This document shows, in pieces, positions 33,690 through 40,517 of a stretch of DNA of 64,000 nt. Made by a program: the position numbers and the translations under genes. The notes under the pieces are model-generated. The model searched no databases and was not told where the DNA came from. It saw only the letters and a program-made list of their open reading frames with translations. Position 1 is the stretch's first letter. The number at the start of each line of letters is the position of its first letter. Source of the DNA: Streptomyces cellulosae. GTDB lineage: Bacteria > Actinomycetota > Actinomycetes > Streptomycetales > Streptomycetaceae. The stretch is taken from NCBI RefSeq assembly GCF_000721105.1, contig NZ_JOEV01000021.1, positions 124,001-188,000 on the forward strand, written 5' to 3'.

Positions 33690-34883
33690 ATGACCGAACT
33701 GCCCCGCATCATCAGCGTCGACGACCATGTGATCGAGCCCGCGCACCTCTTCGAGACCTGGCTGCCGAAGAAGTACCGGGACCGGGGTCCCAAGCCCCTC
33801 ACCGCCGGCATCGGGGAACTCGCCTACGTCGGCGGGAAGTACCAGATCACGATGGACCCGGCCGGCCAGCCGACCGACTGGTGGATCTACGAGGACCTGA
33901 AGTTCCCGTACAAACGCAACATCGCCGCCGTCGGCTTCGACCGGGACGAGATGACCCTGGAGGGCATCACCCGCCAGGAGATGCGGCGGGGATGCTGGGA
34001 TCCGAAGGCCCGGCTGGCGGACATGGACCTCAACCACGTCGAGGCCTCCCTCTGCTTCCCCTCCTTCCCCCGCTTCTGCGGGCAGACCTTCGCCGAGGCG
34101 CACGACAAGGAGGTCGCGCTGGCCTGCGTGCGCGCCTACAACGACTGGATGGTCGAGGAGTGGTGCGGCGACAGCGGCGGCCGGCTCATCCCGCTGTGCC
34201 TGATCCCGCTGTGGGACATCGACCTCGCGGTCGAGGAGATCCGGCGCAACGCGGCCCGCGGGGTAAGGGCGGTGACCTTCTCCGAGATCCCCACCCACCT
34301 CGGGCTGCCGTCCATCCACTCCGGCTACTGGGACCCGTTCTTCGCGATCTGCCAGGAGACCGGCACGGTCGTCAACATGCACATCGGCAGCAGCTCCCAG
34401 ATGCCGGCCGCCTCGCCCGACGCCCCGCCCGCCGTCCAGGCCGCCCTCAGCTTCAACAACGCCATGGCCTCGATGATGGACTTCCTCTTCAGCGGCGTGC
34501 TGGTGCGCTTCCCCCGGCTCACGCTCGCGTACTCCGAGGGGCAGATGGGCTGGATCCCGTACGCCCTGGAACGCGCCGACGACGTCTGGGAGGAGCACCG
34601 CGCCTGGGGCGGTGTCCGCGGCACGATCCCGGAGCCGCCGTCGACGTACTACTACCGGCAGATCTTCTGCTGCTTCTTCCGCGACAAGCACGGGGTCGCC
34701 TCGCTGGACGTCGTCGGCCGGGACAACGCGACCTTCGAGACCGACTACCCGCACGTCGACTCGACCTTCCCGCACACCAAGGAGGTCGCCCTCGACCACG
34801 TGAAGGGCCTCGACGACGAGACGGTGTACAAGCTGATGCGGGGCAACGCGATCCGCATGCTGGACCTGGACTTCGACAGGTAA
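33690..34883 (+). CDS. Amidohydrolase-2 (ACMSD-like) metal-dependent enzyme
   Basis: 397 residues of the amidohydrolase superfamily, TIM-barrel type with single-metal features: SVDDHVIEPAHLF near residue 10, NMHIGSSSQMPA near 230 and FETDYPHVDSTFPH near 350 (terminal Asp ligand). Family members decarboxylate or hydrolyse ring or dienoic acids, and many actinobacterial ones sit in acyl-CoA catabolic clusters with unknown roles. It heads a three-gene operon with two acyl-CoA dehydrogenases, the next start overlapping its stop by one base (TAATG). A hydrolytic or decarboxylating step on a CoA-linked ring intermediate is plausible but inferred. Confidence 0.85.
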   Translation: MTELPRIISVDDHVIEPAHLFETWLPKKYRDRGPKPLTAGIGELAYVGGKYQITMDPAGQPTDWWIYEDLKFPYKRNIAAVGFDRDEMTLEGITRQEMRRGCWDPKARLADMDLNHVEASLCFPSFPRFCGQTFAEAHDKEVALACVRAYNDWMVEEWCGDSGGRLIPLCLIPLWDIDLAVEEIRRNAARGVRAVTFSEIPTHLGLPSIHSGYWDPFFAICQETGTVVNMHIGSSSQMPAASPDAPPAVQAALSFNNAMASMMDFLFSGVLVRFPRLTLAYSEGQMGWIPYALERADDVWEEHRAWGGVRGTIPEPPSTYYYRQIFCCFFRDKHGVASLDVVGRDNATFETDYPHVDSTFPHTKEVALDHVKGLDDETVYKLMRGNAIRMLDLDFDR

Positions 34884-36016
34884 TGGACCTGACGTACACG
34901 CCCGAGGAGGAGGAGTTCCGGGCGCGGCTGAGGCAGTGGCTGGGCAAGGCGCTGCCCACGCTGCCGGCCAAGCCGTCCCCCGACGACTGGCCCGGACGCC
35001 GCGCCTACGACCTCGGCTGGCAGCGGATGCTGGACGACGCCGGGTACGCCGGCGTCCACTGGGACGCCTCCCCGACCACCCGGCTGATCTTCCTGGAGGA
35101 GACGGAGAGGGCGGGCGCACCCTATGTGGGCGCGAACTTCGTCGGGCTGCTGCACGCGGGGCCCACGATCGCCGCCGAGGGGACCGCCGAACAGCGGGCG
35201 CGCTGGCTGCCGCCGATCCTGCGCGGCGAGGAGGTGTGGTGCCAGGGCTTCAGCGAACCGGACGCCGGATCCGACCTCGCGGCGCTGCGCACGCGCGCGT
35301 GCCGTGACGGCGACGACTACGTGGTGAGCGGTTCCAAGATCTGGACCTCGCACGCGGAAGTCGCCGACTGGTGCGAGCTGTTGGTCCGCACGGACCCGTC
35401 GGCACCCAAGCACCGGGGGATCACCTGGCTCGCGATGCCCATGGACGCGCCGGGCGTCACCGTACGGCCGCTGCGGACCCTCGCCGGGTCGGCCGAGTTC
35501 GCCGAGGTGTTCCTCGACGAGGTGCGCGTACCGGTCGCCAACCGGGTCGGCGAGGAGAACGACGGCTGGCGCGTGACCATGGTGACCCTTTCCTTCGAGC
35601 GGGGGACCGCTTTCGTGGGGGAGGTGGTCGCCTGCCGGCGGGTGCTGGGGGAACTGGCCCGTACGGCACGGGAGAACGGCCGCTGGGACGATCCGGTGGT
35701 GCGGCGGCGGCTCGGGCGGCTGAACGCCGAGTTCCGTGCCCTGTGGCGGCTGACCCAGTGGAACGTCAGCGAGGCGGAGGCGAACAGGGGCGTCCCCGGC
35801 GTCGGGGGCTCGGTCTTCAAGCTGAGGTACTCGCACGCCCGGCAGGAGCTCTACGACACCGCCGCCGGCGTCCTCGGCCCGGACTGCCTCGACCTCGACC
35901 GGCCATGGACCCTCGACCGGCTGTCCTCCCTGTCGTACACCATCGCCGCCGGCACCTCCCAGATCCAGCGCACCATCGTGGCCGAACGCATCCTCGGACT
36001 CCCGAAGGGACGGTGA
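34883..36016 (+). CDS. Acyl-CoA dehydrogenase, alpha-type partner
   Basis: 377 residues, complete fold: EVWCQGFSEPDAGSDLAALR near residue 115, SGSKIWTSHAEVADWCEL near 148, C-terminal TIAAGTSQIQRTIVAERILG. The WCQGFSEPDAGSDL and TSQIQR wording groups it with the dehydrogenase at 40518 and with one partner of the heteromeric steroid-side-chain enzymes of actinobacteria. It shares one base with the preceding stop and its own stop overlaps the next start (GTGA), implying a fixed stoichiometry with the following dehydrogenase. FAD-dependent; introduces a 2,3-double bond in an acyl-CoA. Confidence 0.88.
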   Translation: MDLTYTPEEEEFRARLRQWLGKALPTLPAKPSPDDWPGRRAYDLGWQRMLDDAGYAGVHWDASPTTRLIFLEETERAGAPYVGANFVGLLHAGPTIAAEGTAEQRARWLPPILRGEEVWCQGFSEPDAGSDLAALRTRACRDGDDYVVSGSKIWTSHAEVADWCELLVRTDPSAPKHRGITWLAMPMDAPGVTVRPLRTLAGSAEFAEVFLDEVRVPVANRVGEENDGWRVTMVTLSFERGTAFVGEVVACRRVLGELARTARENGRWDDPVVRRRLGRLNAEFRALWRLTQWNVSEAEANRGVPGVGGSVFKLRYSHARQELYDTAAGVLGPDCLDLDRPWTLDRLSSLSYTIAAGTSQIQRTIVAERILGLPKGR

Positions 36017-37074
36017 CGGCGCGCATGAGATTCCAGCTCACCGACGACCAGCGTGCGCTGCGGGACGGCGTACGACAGCTCCTGGCCCGCCGGTTCGACG
36101 GCGCGGCGCTCCGGGCGGCGGTGGCGGCAGCCGGGCCGGGCGGTGCCGTTCTGGACCGTGCGCTGTGGCGCGAGCTCGGCGCGGCGGGGTTCTTCGCGCT
36201 GCGGCTGCCGGAGGAGGCGGGCGGGGTGGGACTCGGGCTGCCCGAAGCGGCGTTGGTGTTCGAGGAGGCGGGGCGGGCGCTGTTGCCGGGGCCGCTGATC
36301 GCCACGCATCTCGCGGCGGGGGTGGTGCCGGGTGCGGCCACCGGGGAGGTGGTCGTGGCGGCCGTCGACGGGGGGTTGGTGGAGTGGTGGGCGCAGGCGG
36401 ATGTCGTACGCGGGGAACCCGCTGAGGGGACCGGGCTGGACGGGGGCGTGCGGGAGGGGGGCGTGCGGGAGAGAGGCGCGCCGGATGGGGGTGCGCCGGA
36501 GAGGGGCGTGCGGGAGGGGGGCGCGCCGGAAGGGTTTGTGTCGGAAGGGTTTGTGTCGGAGGGGGTTGTGCCCGTGCGGTCGGTGGATCCGTTGACGCCG
36601 CTGCATCGGGTGTCCGGAGCCTCGGGGCGGTCCTCGGGGTCCGCTTCCCCGGGCCCCGCCCCGAACCCTGTCGCCGTCCTCCTCACCGCCGCCGAACAGC
36701 TGGGCACTGCCGCACGCGTGTGCGAGCTGGCCGTGCAACACGCCCGGACACGGGAGCAGTTCGGACAGCCGATCGGGGCCTTCCAGGCGGTCAAGCACCT
36801 GTGCGCCGACATGCTCGTGCGGACGGAGGTGGCCCGCCCGGCCGTGTACGCGGCCGCCGTCACCGCCGGCCCGGCCGACATCGCGGCGGCCCGGCTGCTG
36901 GCGGACGAGGCCGCCCTGCGGAACACGCGGGACTGTCTCCAAGTGCACGGCGGCATGGGGTTCACCTGGGAGAGCGAAGTGCATCTGCACCTCAAGCGGG
37001 CCTGGGTGCGGGCACAACGTGGCGGAGGTGTAACGGAGAGTGAGGAGGCTCTCGCGGCGGAGCTGGTGGACTGA
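36013..37074 (+). CDS. Acyl-CoA dehydrogenase, beta-type partner, with an internal repeat insertion
   Basis: 353 residues. N-terminal helices (RFQLTDDQRALRDGVRQLLA) and the C-terminal FAD-contact part (TREQFGQPIGAFQAVKHLCA; QVHGGMGFTWESEVHLHLKR) are normal. The middle beta-domain is largely missing and replaced by eight five-residue repeats (GVREG, GAPER, FVSEG types) encoded at 36445-36564. That would damage the usual FAD/substrate-binding beta-barrel, so it may serve mainly as the structural partner of the dehydrogenase upstream. GTG 36013 overlaps that gene's stop; ATG 36025 is the alternative start. Confidence 0.82.
   Translation: MTARMRFQLTDDQRALRDGVRQLLARRFDGAALRAAVAAAGPGGAVLDRALWRELGAAGFFALRLPEEAGGVGLGLPEAALVFEEAGRALLPGPLIATHLAAGVVPGAATGEVVVAAVDGGLVEWWAQADVVRGEPAEGTGLDGGVREGGVRERGAPDGGAPERGVREGGAPEGFVSEGFVSEGVVPVRSVDPLTPLHRVSGASGRSSGSASPGPAPNPVAVLLTAAEQLGTAARVCELAVQHARTREQFGQPIGAFQAVKHLCADMLVRTEVARPAVYAAAVTAGPADIAAARLLADEAALRNTRDCLQVHGGMGFTWESEVHLHLKRAWVRAQRGGGVTESEEALAAELVD
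36445..36564 (+). repeat. 15-bp in-frame minisatellite inside the dehydrogenase
   Basis: Eight units of 15 bp such as ggcgtgcgggagggg, ggcgcgccggaaggg and tttgtgtcggaaggg. Because the period is five codons, the frame is kept. Divergence among units shows it is older than the 24-bp repeat at 23716. Confidence 0.9.
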
Positions 37075-37515
37075 ACGGGCCGTGAGCGCTGCCGGACTGG
37101 GGTGTCGCCGAAGCCGTGGGGAGAGATGTTGCGGATCGTGGCACCCCGTGATCACGGAGCGTCGATATCGGGTTGTGTCCTAGGTGTGACTCGTCACGTC
37201 CCGGAGTCGGCCGCGTGCTCCGGTACCTTCTGTGGGATGCGAGTGGTCCCGAGCACGAGTCATGCCGGTGTTACCCCTGCTTGTTCGACCCCTGGAGACG
37301 AGCGTCGCACAGTATGCCGCACGGGTACTCCTTCACGCTGGAATATGCCCGAAGCGCTTGTTGGCGTGACTGTACGTCAACCATGCTGTCCCACAAGGGA
37401 ATCACGTTCTGTGACCCTGACTCTGGCTGTTGTTCTGGTCATGCAAAAAATGGCTACGATCGTGGCCCTCGTGAGGCGCGAGGCTATGTGTCCGCCGGTT
37501 CGGATGGTGTGAGCG
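37075..37515. other. 441-bp leader region of the ATP-binding protein gene
   Basis: No gene is convincing. From about 37130 to 37480 the sequence is noticeably less GC-rich than its neighbours and contains atgcaaaaaatggctacgat, unusual for this genome. TACGAT there could be a -10 box about 50 bp before the GTG at 37516, but no matching -35 is clear. A plus-strand open frame across it has unnatural codon use. Confidence 0.5.
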
Positions 37516-38052
37516 GTGCAGGTGCTTCAAGTGCAGCTGGAGATCCGACCCGACCCCGCGGAGGTGGGGCGGGCCCGCAGTTGGGCCCGTTCGCGCCTCG
37601 CCGGGTCCGGGATAGAGGCCGACGAGCCGCTCGCCGAAACCCTGATCCTGCTCGTCTCCGAACTCGTCACCAACGCCGTGGTGCACACCGGCTGCCCGGC
37701 CGTGCTGCGGCTCTCCCTGCCGCCCGCGGCGACGGAGGCGGCCACCGTCCGCCTCGAGGTGGCCGACCGCAGCGACCGCGCCCCGGTCCCGCGGTGCGCC
37801 GACGGTGACGAGACGGGCGGCCGGGGCCTCGCCCTCGTCGACGGTCTCGCCGACCGCTGGGGCTGGAGCGCCGAAGGCGCCGGCAAGCGCATCTGGTGCG
37901 AACTCGACCGGTGCGCGCAGTCCCGGCCCGCCGCGACCGCCTGCGGCAGCGGAGTGTCGGCGTGCGAGGGGCCGGCGTACGAGGGATCGGCGTACGAAGG
38001 GCGGACGTACGAAGGGCGGACGTACGAAGGGCGGACGTACGAGGCGGTGTGA
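37516..38052 (+). CDS. HATPase-domain regulator (anti-sigma kinase type)
   Basis: 178 residues. A GHKL ATPase domain of the RsbW/SpoIIAB type fills residues 10-135: N-box LILLVSELVTNAVVHTG near 55, G1 box EVADRSDRAP near 82, G2 box TGGRGLALVDGLADRWG near 108. Streptomyces encodes dozens; they phosphorylate STAS antagonists or act on sigma factors. The last 25 residues are a new tail of YEGRT-type pentapeptides from a 15-bp DNA repeat and are not part of the fold. GTG 37516 is the start. No sigma gene is adjacent; the STAS gene at 30929 is the nearest possible partner. Confidence 0.85.
   Translation: MQVLQVQLEIRPDPAEVGRARSWARSRLAGSGIEADEPLAETLILLVSELVTNAVVHTGCPAVLRLSLPPAATEAATVRLEVADRSDRAPVPRCADGDETGGRGLALVDGLADRWGWSAEGAGKRIWCELDRCAQSRPAATACGSGVSACEGPAYEGSAYEGRTYEGRTYEGRTYEAV
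37966..38040 (+). repeat. 15-bp minisatellite at the 3' end of the HATPase gene
   Basis: Five units of 15 bp start at 37966, with the last three identical (gaagggcggacgtac). They encode EGPAY, EGSAY and three EGRTY and stop 12 bp before the TGA. Exact identity suggests recent duplication. Confidence 0.92.
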
Positions 38053-38405
38053 GGTTGCACGGTCGCAGGAAGCGCCGTCGCCCTTGATCGGTGCCGCGTC
38101 CGTGCGCCGGGGCATGCTTCTGTGCGCGCCCACGGAAAACAGCGCATAGGTCACAAATCCCCGAACGGGTGTTGACGTCAAGTCACCGTCTGATCACGCT
38201 TGAGGTCAGCGATTCGCCGCGAGGGGACGACGAGGGCTTCGGTGACGGGGGCCCTTGCCGAGTGTGGGTCGTGATTCGGCGTCGGTTCCGTCGGGACGGA
38301 GGGGCCGGGGCCGGGGCGCCGGAGTGGGGCGGCGGTGCGCGATGCCGTGCTCGGGGCGGGCGTCGGCGCACCGCCGGCCGACGGGCCCCGGTTGTCGGCC
38401 GACGG
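38053..38405. other. Gene-free stretch between the HATPase gene and the cyclase gene
   Basis: 353 bp between a plus-strand stop and a minus-strand stop. No open frame with Streptomyces codon bias. A possible -35 box TTGACG at about 38171 is not followed by a plausible gene. The far end contains the palindrome at 38406-38419. Confidence 0.5.
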
Positions 38406-38419
38406 CTGACAGCTGTCAG
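38406..38419. promoter_or_regulatory. Perfect 14-bp palindrome at the cyclase stop codon
   Basis: CTGACAGCTGTCAG is a perfect palindrome overlapping the cyclase TGA (38416-38418). It shares the CTGAC/GTCAG arms of the O-series operators but with a 4-bp centre, like the second half of O10. It may be a relaxed binding site or simply a terminator stem; position at a 3' end favours the latter. Confidence 0.4.
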
Positions 38420-39351
38420 AGGATTGCGACGGGTGCCACCGGCGTGCCCGTGGCGCCGACGAAGGGTTCGGGCATCGCCGACAGCAGGAACGCGTACCGG
38501 CCGGTTTGTCCACAGGCTGTGGACAACTCTTCGAGATTCCAGTTCTGGCCCTGAATCATCCCCATTTCCACCAGATCGAGCGCGTGTACGGGCAGCCACA
38601 GGTCCTCGATCTCGGGCGGGAAGATCTCGAAGGTGAGGGTGTCGTTCGCGACCGCGGCCACATCGCGCGCGTGGAACCACTCCGGGGTGCGGATCGACAG
38701 CCCCGGCGACGGATAGCCGTACGCCTCCTTGTCGCCGGCCAGATACACCTGCACCTGCCCGGTCCGTACGAGCACGATGTCACCGGCGCGCACGCGCGTG
38801 CCGGCCAGTTCCTCGGCGGCCTCCAGGTCCTCCGGCGTGACGGCGTGCGAGCCGTCGAGGCGGTCCCTGCCGTGCGCCCGGGCCACGTCGAGCAGCACCC
38901 CGCGCGAGACGATGTGCCGTGCCTTGTCGATGCCGCTGAACTCGGCGCCGCCGTGCGCGGTGACGGTGCCGGCCGGGCGGCCGTTGTAGAGGCGGCCCGA
39001 GTGCGAGACGTGGGTGAGCGCGTCCCAGTGAGTGGCCGCCTGGAGGCCCATGGTCACGGCGTCGTCGCTGCACGCCACCGTTCCCGGGCCGAAGATCTCC
39101 TGGTTGATCTGCACCATGGCGTGCAGGGGGTTGACCCGGCCGGGGATCATCCCGGTCTGCACCCCGTCCTGCCTCAGGGGCAGCGCGAGGGGGACGCGGC
39201 GGCCCGTGCGGACCTCCTCCGCCGCCCGGCGCACCACCTCGTCGGTGATCAGGTTGAGGGTGCCGATCTCGTCGTCGTCCCCCCAACGGCCCCAGTTGTT
39301 CACGCGCTTGGCGATGTCGTGGAACGCGGGATGGAGCGCCGGCTGCGACAT
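38416..39351 (-). CDS. Cyclase family (kynurenine formamidase-like) protein
   Basis: 311 residues of the cyclase/formamidase superfamily. The metal-binding pattern is represented by ATHWDALTHVSHSG near residue 105 (His-x-Asp type), followed by GRPAGTVTAHGGAEFSGIDK and VRAGDIVLVRTGQVQ. Members hydrolyse or cyclise small amides, esters or ring ketones. It is divergent from the SDR gene with operator O3 between them, so both are probably coregulated and act on the same intermediate. GGAGGA lies 3 bp before ATG 39351; a longer frame adds an unlikely leader. Confidence 0.83.
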   Translation of the reverse strand: MSQPALHPAFHDIAKRVNNWGRWGDDDEIGTLNLITDEVVRRAAEEVRTGRRVPLALPLRQDGVQTGMIPGRVNPLHAMVQINQEIFGPGTVACSDDAVTMGLQAATHWDALTHVSHSGRLYNGRPAGTVTAHGGAEFSGIDKARHIVSRGVLLDVARAHGRDRLDGSHAVTPEDLEAAEELAGTRVRAGDIVLVRTGQVQVYLAGDKEAYGYPSPGLSIRTPEWFHARDVAAVANDTLTFEIFPPEIEDLWLPVHALDLVEMGMIQGQNWNLEELSTACGQTGRYAFLLSAMPEPFVGATGTPVAPVAIL

Positions 39352-39397
39352 CCGTCCTCCCCGGGGCTTGTCTCCGACTGTCCGACAGGGCAAAAAT

Positions 39398-39412
39398 CTA
39401 ACGGACCGTCAG
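39398..39412. promoter_or_regulatory. Operator O3 (CTAACG-GAC-CGTCAG)
   Basis: One mismatch to the consensus (A for G at position 3). It is 46 bp from the cyclase start and 22 bp from the SDR start, in the 83-bp divergent region. Confidence 0.7.
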
Positions 39413-39434
39413 AAACCGCGGGAAGGGGCCGGGC

Positions 39435-40352
39435 GTGGGGAACTTCTTGGCAGGCAAGGTGGTCGCCGTGACCGGCGCCGGACGGGGCATCGGCCGGGCG
39501 GTGGCGCGTGCGGCTGCCGCCGAGGGCGCGCGGGTCGTCGTCAACGACTACGGGGTCTCCGTCGACGGAGCCTCGCCGACCAGCTCGGTGGCCGAGGCCG
39601 TGGTCAAGGAGATCGAGGCGGCGGGCGGGGACGCGGTCGCGGTGGCCGACGACGTGTCGACCATGGCGGGCGGTCAGCGGATCGTGGACGTGGCGCTGTC
39701 GTCGTACGGGCGACTCGACGGGGTCGTGTGCGTGGCCGGGATCCTGCGTGAGCGGATGCTGTTCAACATGTCCGAGGAGGAATGGGATCCCGTCGTGGCG
39801 ACCCACCTCAAAGGCACGTTCACGGTGTTCCGGGCGGCGTCGGCGGTGATGCGGCGACAGCGCGGGGGAACCCTGATCGGGTTCACCAGCGGAAACCACC
39901 AGGGGTCCGTGTCCCAGGCCAACTACAGCGCGGCGAAGGGCGGGATCATCTCGCTCGTGCGCAGTGCGGCGCTGGGGCTGCACAAGTACGGGGTGAGCGC
40001 CAACGCGGTCGCACCGGTGGCGCGTACGCGGATGTCGGCGAACGTTCCCATGGAGCTGGCGGAGATCGGGGAGCCGGAGGACGTGGCCGCTCTCGTCGTG
40101 TATCTGCTGTCCGAGCGGGCTCGGGAGCAGCAGATCACCGGGCAGGTGTACACGGTCGCGGGGCCGAAGATCGCGGTGTGGGCACAGCCGCGGGAACTGC
40201 GTTCGGCTTACGCGGAGGGGGGCGGCTGGACGCCGGAGCGGATCGCGGAGTTCTTGCCGGGGTCGGTGGGGGTGGATCCGATGCCGATGTTGTCGCGGTT
40301 GGAGGGGATGGAGAGGGCGGCGCGGGAGGGATCGCGGCCGAACGCCCAGTAG
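39435..40352 (+). CDS. Short-chain dehydrogenase/reductase (MFE-2/steroid type)
   Basis: 305 residues, a classical SDR: TGAGRGIGRAVARAAA Rossmann motif at residues 13-28, VNDYGVSVDG with an Asp that favours NAD, VCVAGILRERMLF, catalytic YSAAK near residue 162, and a C-terminal extension of about 50 residues (AEFLPGSVGVDPMPML). The VND-G-S-VDG stretch is like the hydroxyacyl-CoA dehydrogenase part of multifunctional enzyme type 2 and actinobacterial steroid SDRs. It would oxidise a 3-hydroxyacyl-CoA after hydration. It starts at GTG 39435 with GGAAGGGG upstream. Confidence 0.88.
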   Translation: MGNFLAGKVVAVTGAGRGIGRAVARAAAAEGARVVVNDYGVSVDGASPTSSVAEAVVKEIEAAGGDAVAVADDVSTMAGGQRIVDVALSSYGRLDGVVCVAGILRERMLFNMSEEEWDPVVATHLKGTFTVFRAASAVMRRQRGGTLIGFTSGNHQGSVSQANYSAAKGGIISLVRSAALGLHKYGVSANAVAPVARTRMSANVPMELAEIGEPEDVAALVVYLLSERAREQQITGQVYTVAGPKIAVWAQPRELRSAYAEGGGWTPERIAEFLPGSVGVDPMPMLSRLEGMERAAREGSRPNAQ

Positions 40353-40424
40353 CTCGGGGCGGCTGTCGTACGGCGGGTGCGGGTGCGGGTGCGGGTGCGG
40401 TGCGCATGCGGGCGCGGGCGTGCT

Positions 40425-40479
40425 GTGGCTGGTCGCGCCCACGCGACCGAGCCGCATATCGATACAGCCCCGCGCCCCT
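40425..40479 (-). repeat. Long copy of a dispersed Streptomyces intergenic repeat
   Basis: Read on the minus strand this is aggggcgcggggctgtatcg, then atatgcggctcggtcgcgtg and ggcgcgaccagccac, the long version of the element seen in short form at 6442-6473. Its inner cgcgccc/gggcgcg pieces can pair. It lies between the SDR and the acyl-CoA dehydrogenase genes. A ggtgcg microsatellite (about 40374-40402) precedes it. Such elements are commonplace in Streptomyces chromosomes. Confidence 0.75.
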
Positions 40480-40517
40480 GGGGTGTTGGACGCGTCCGGT
40501 GTCAACAGGAGGACCTC

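Noticed and set aside
37102..37512. Plus-strand frame of 136 codons before the HATPase gene
   Set aside because: Codon third positions are not GC-biased as in neighbouring genes, no Shine-Dalgarno and no recognisable protein; treated as leader region.
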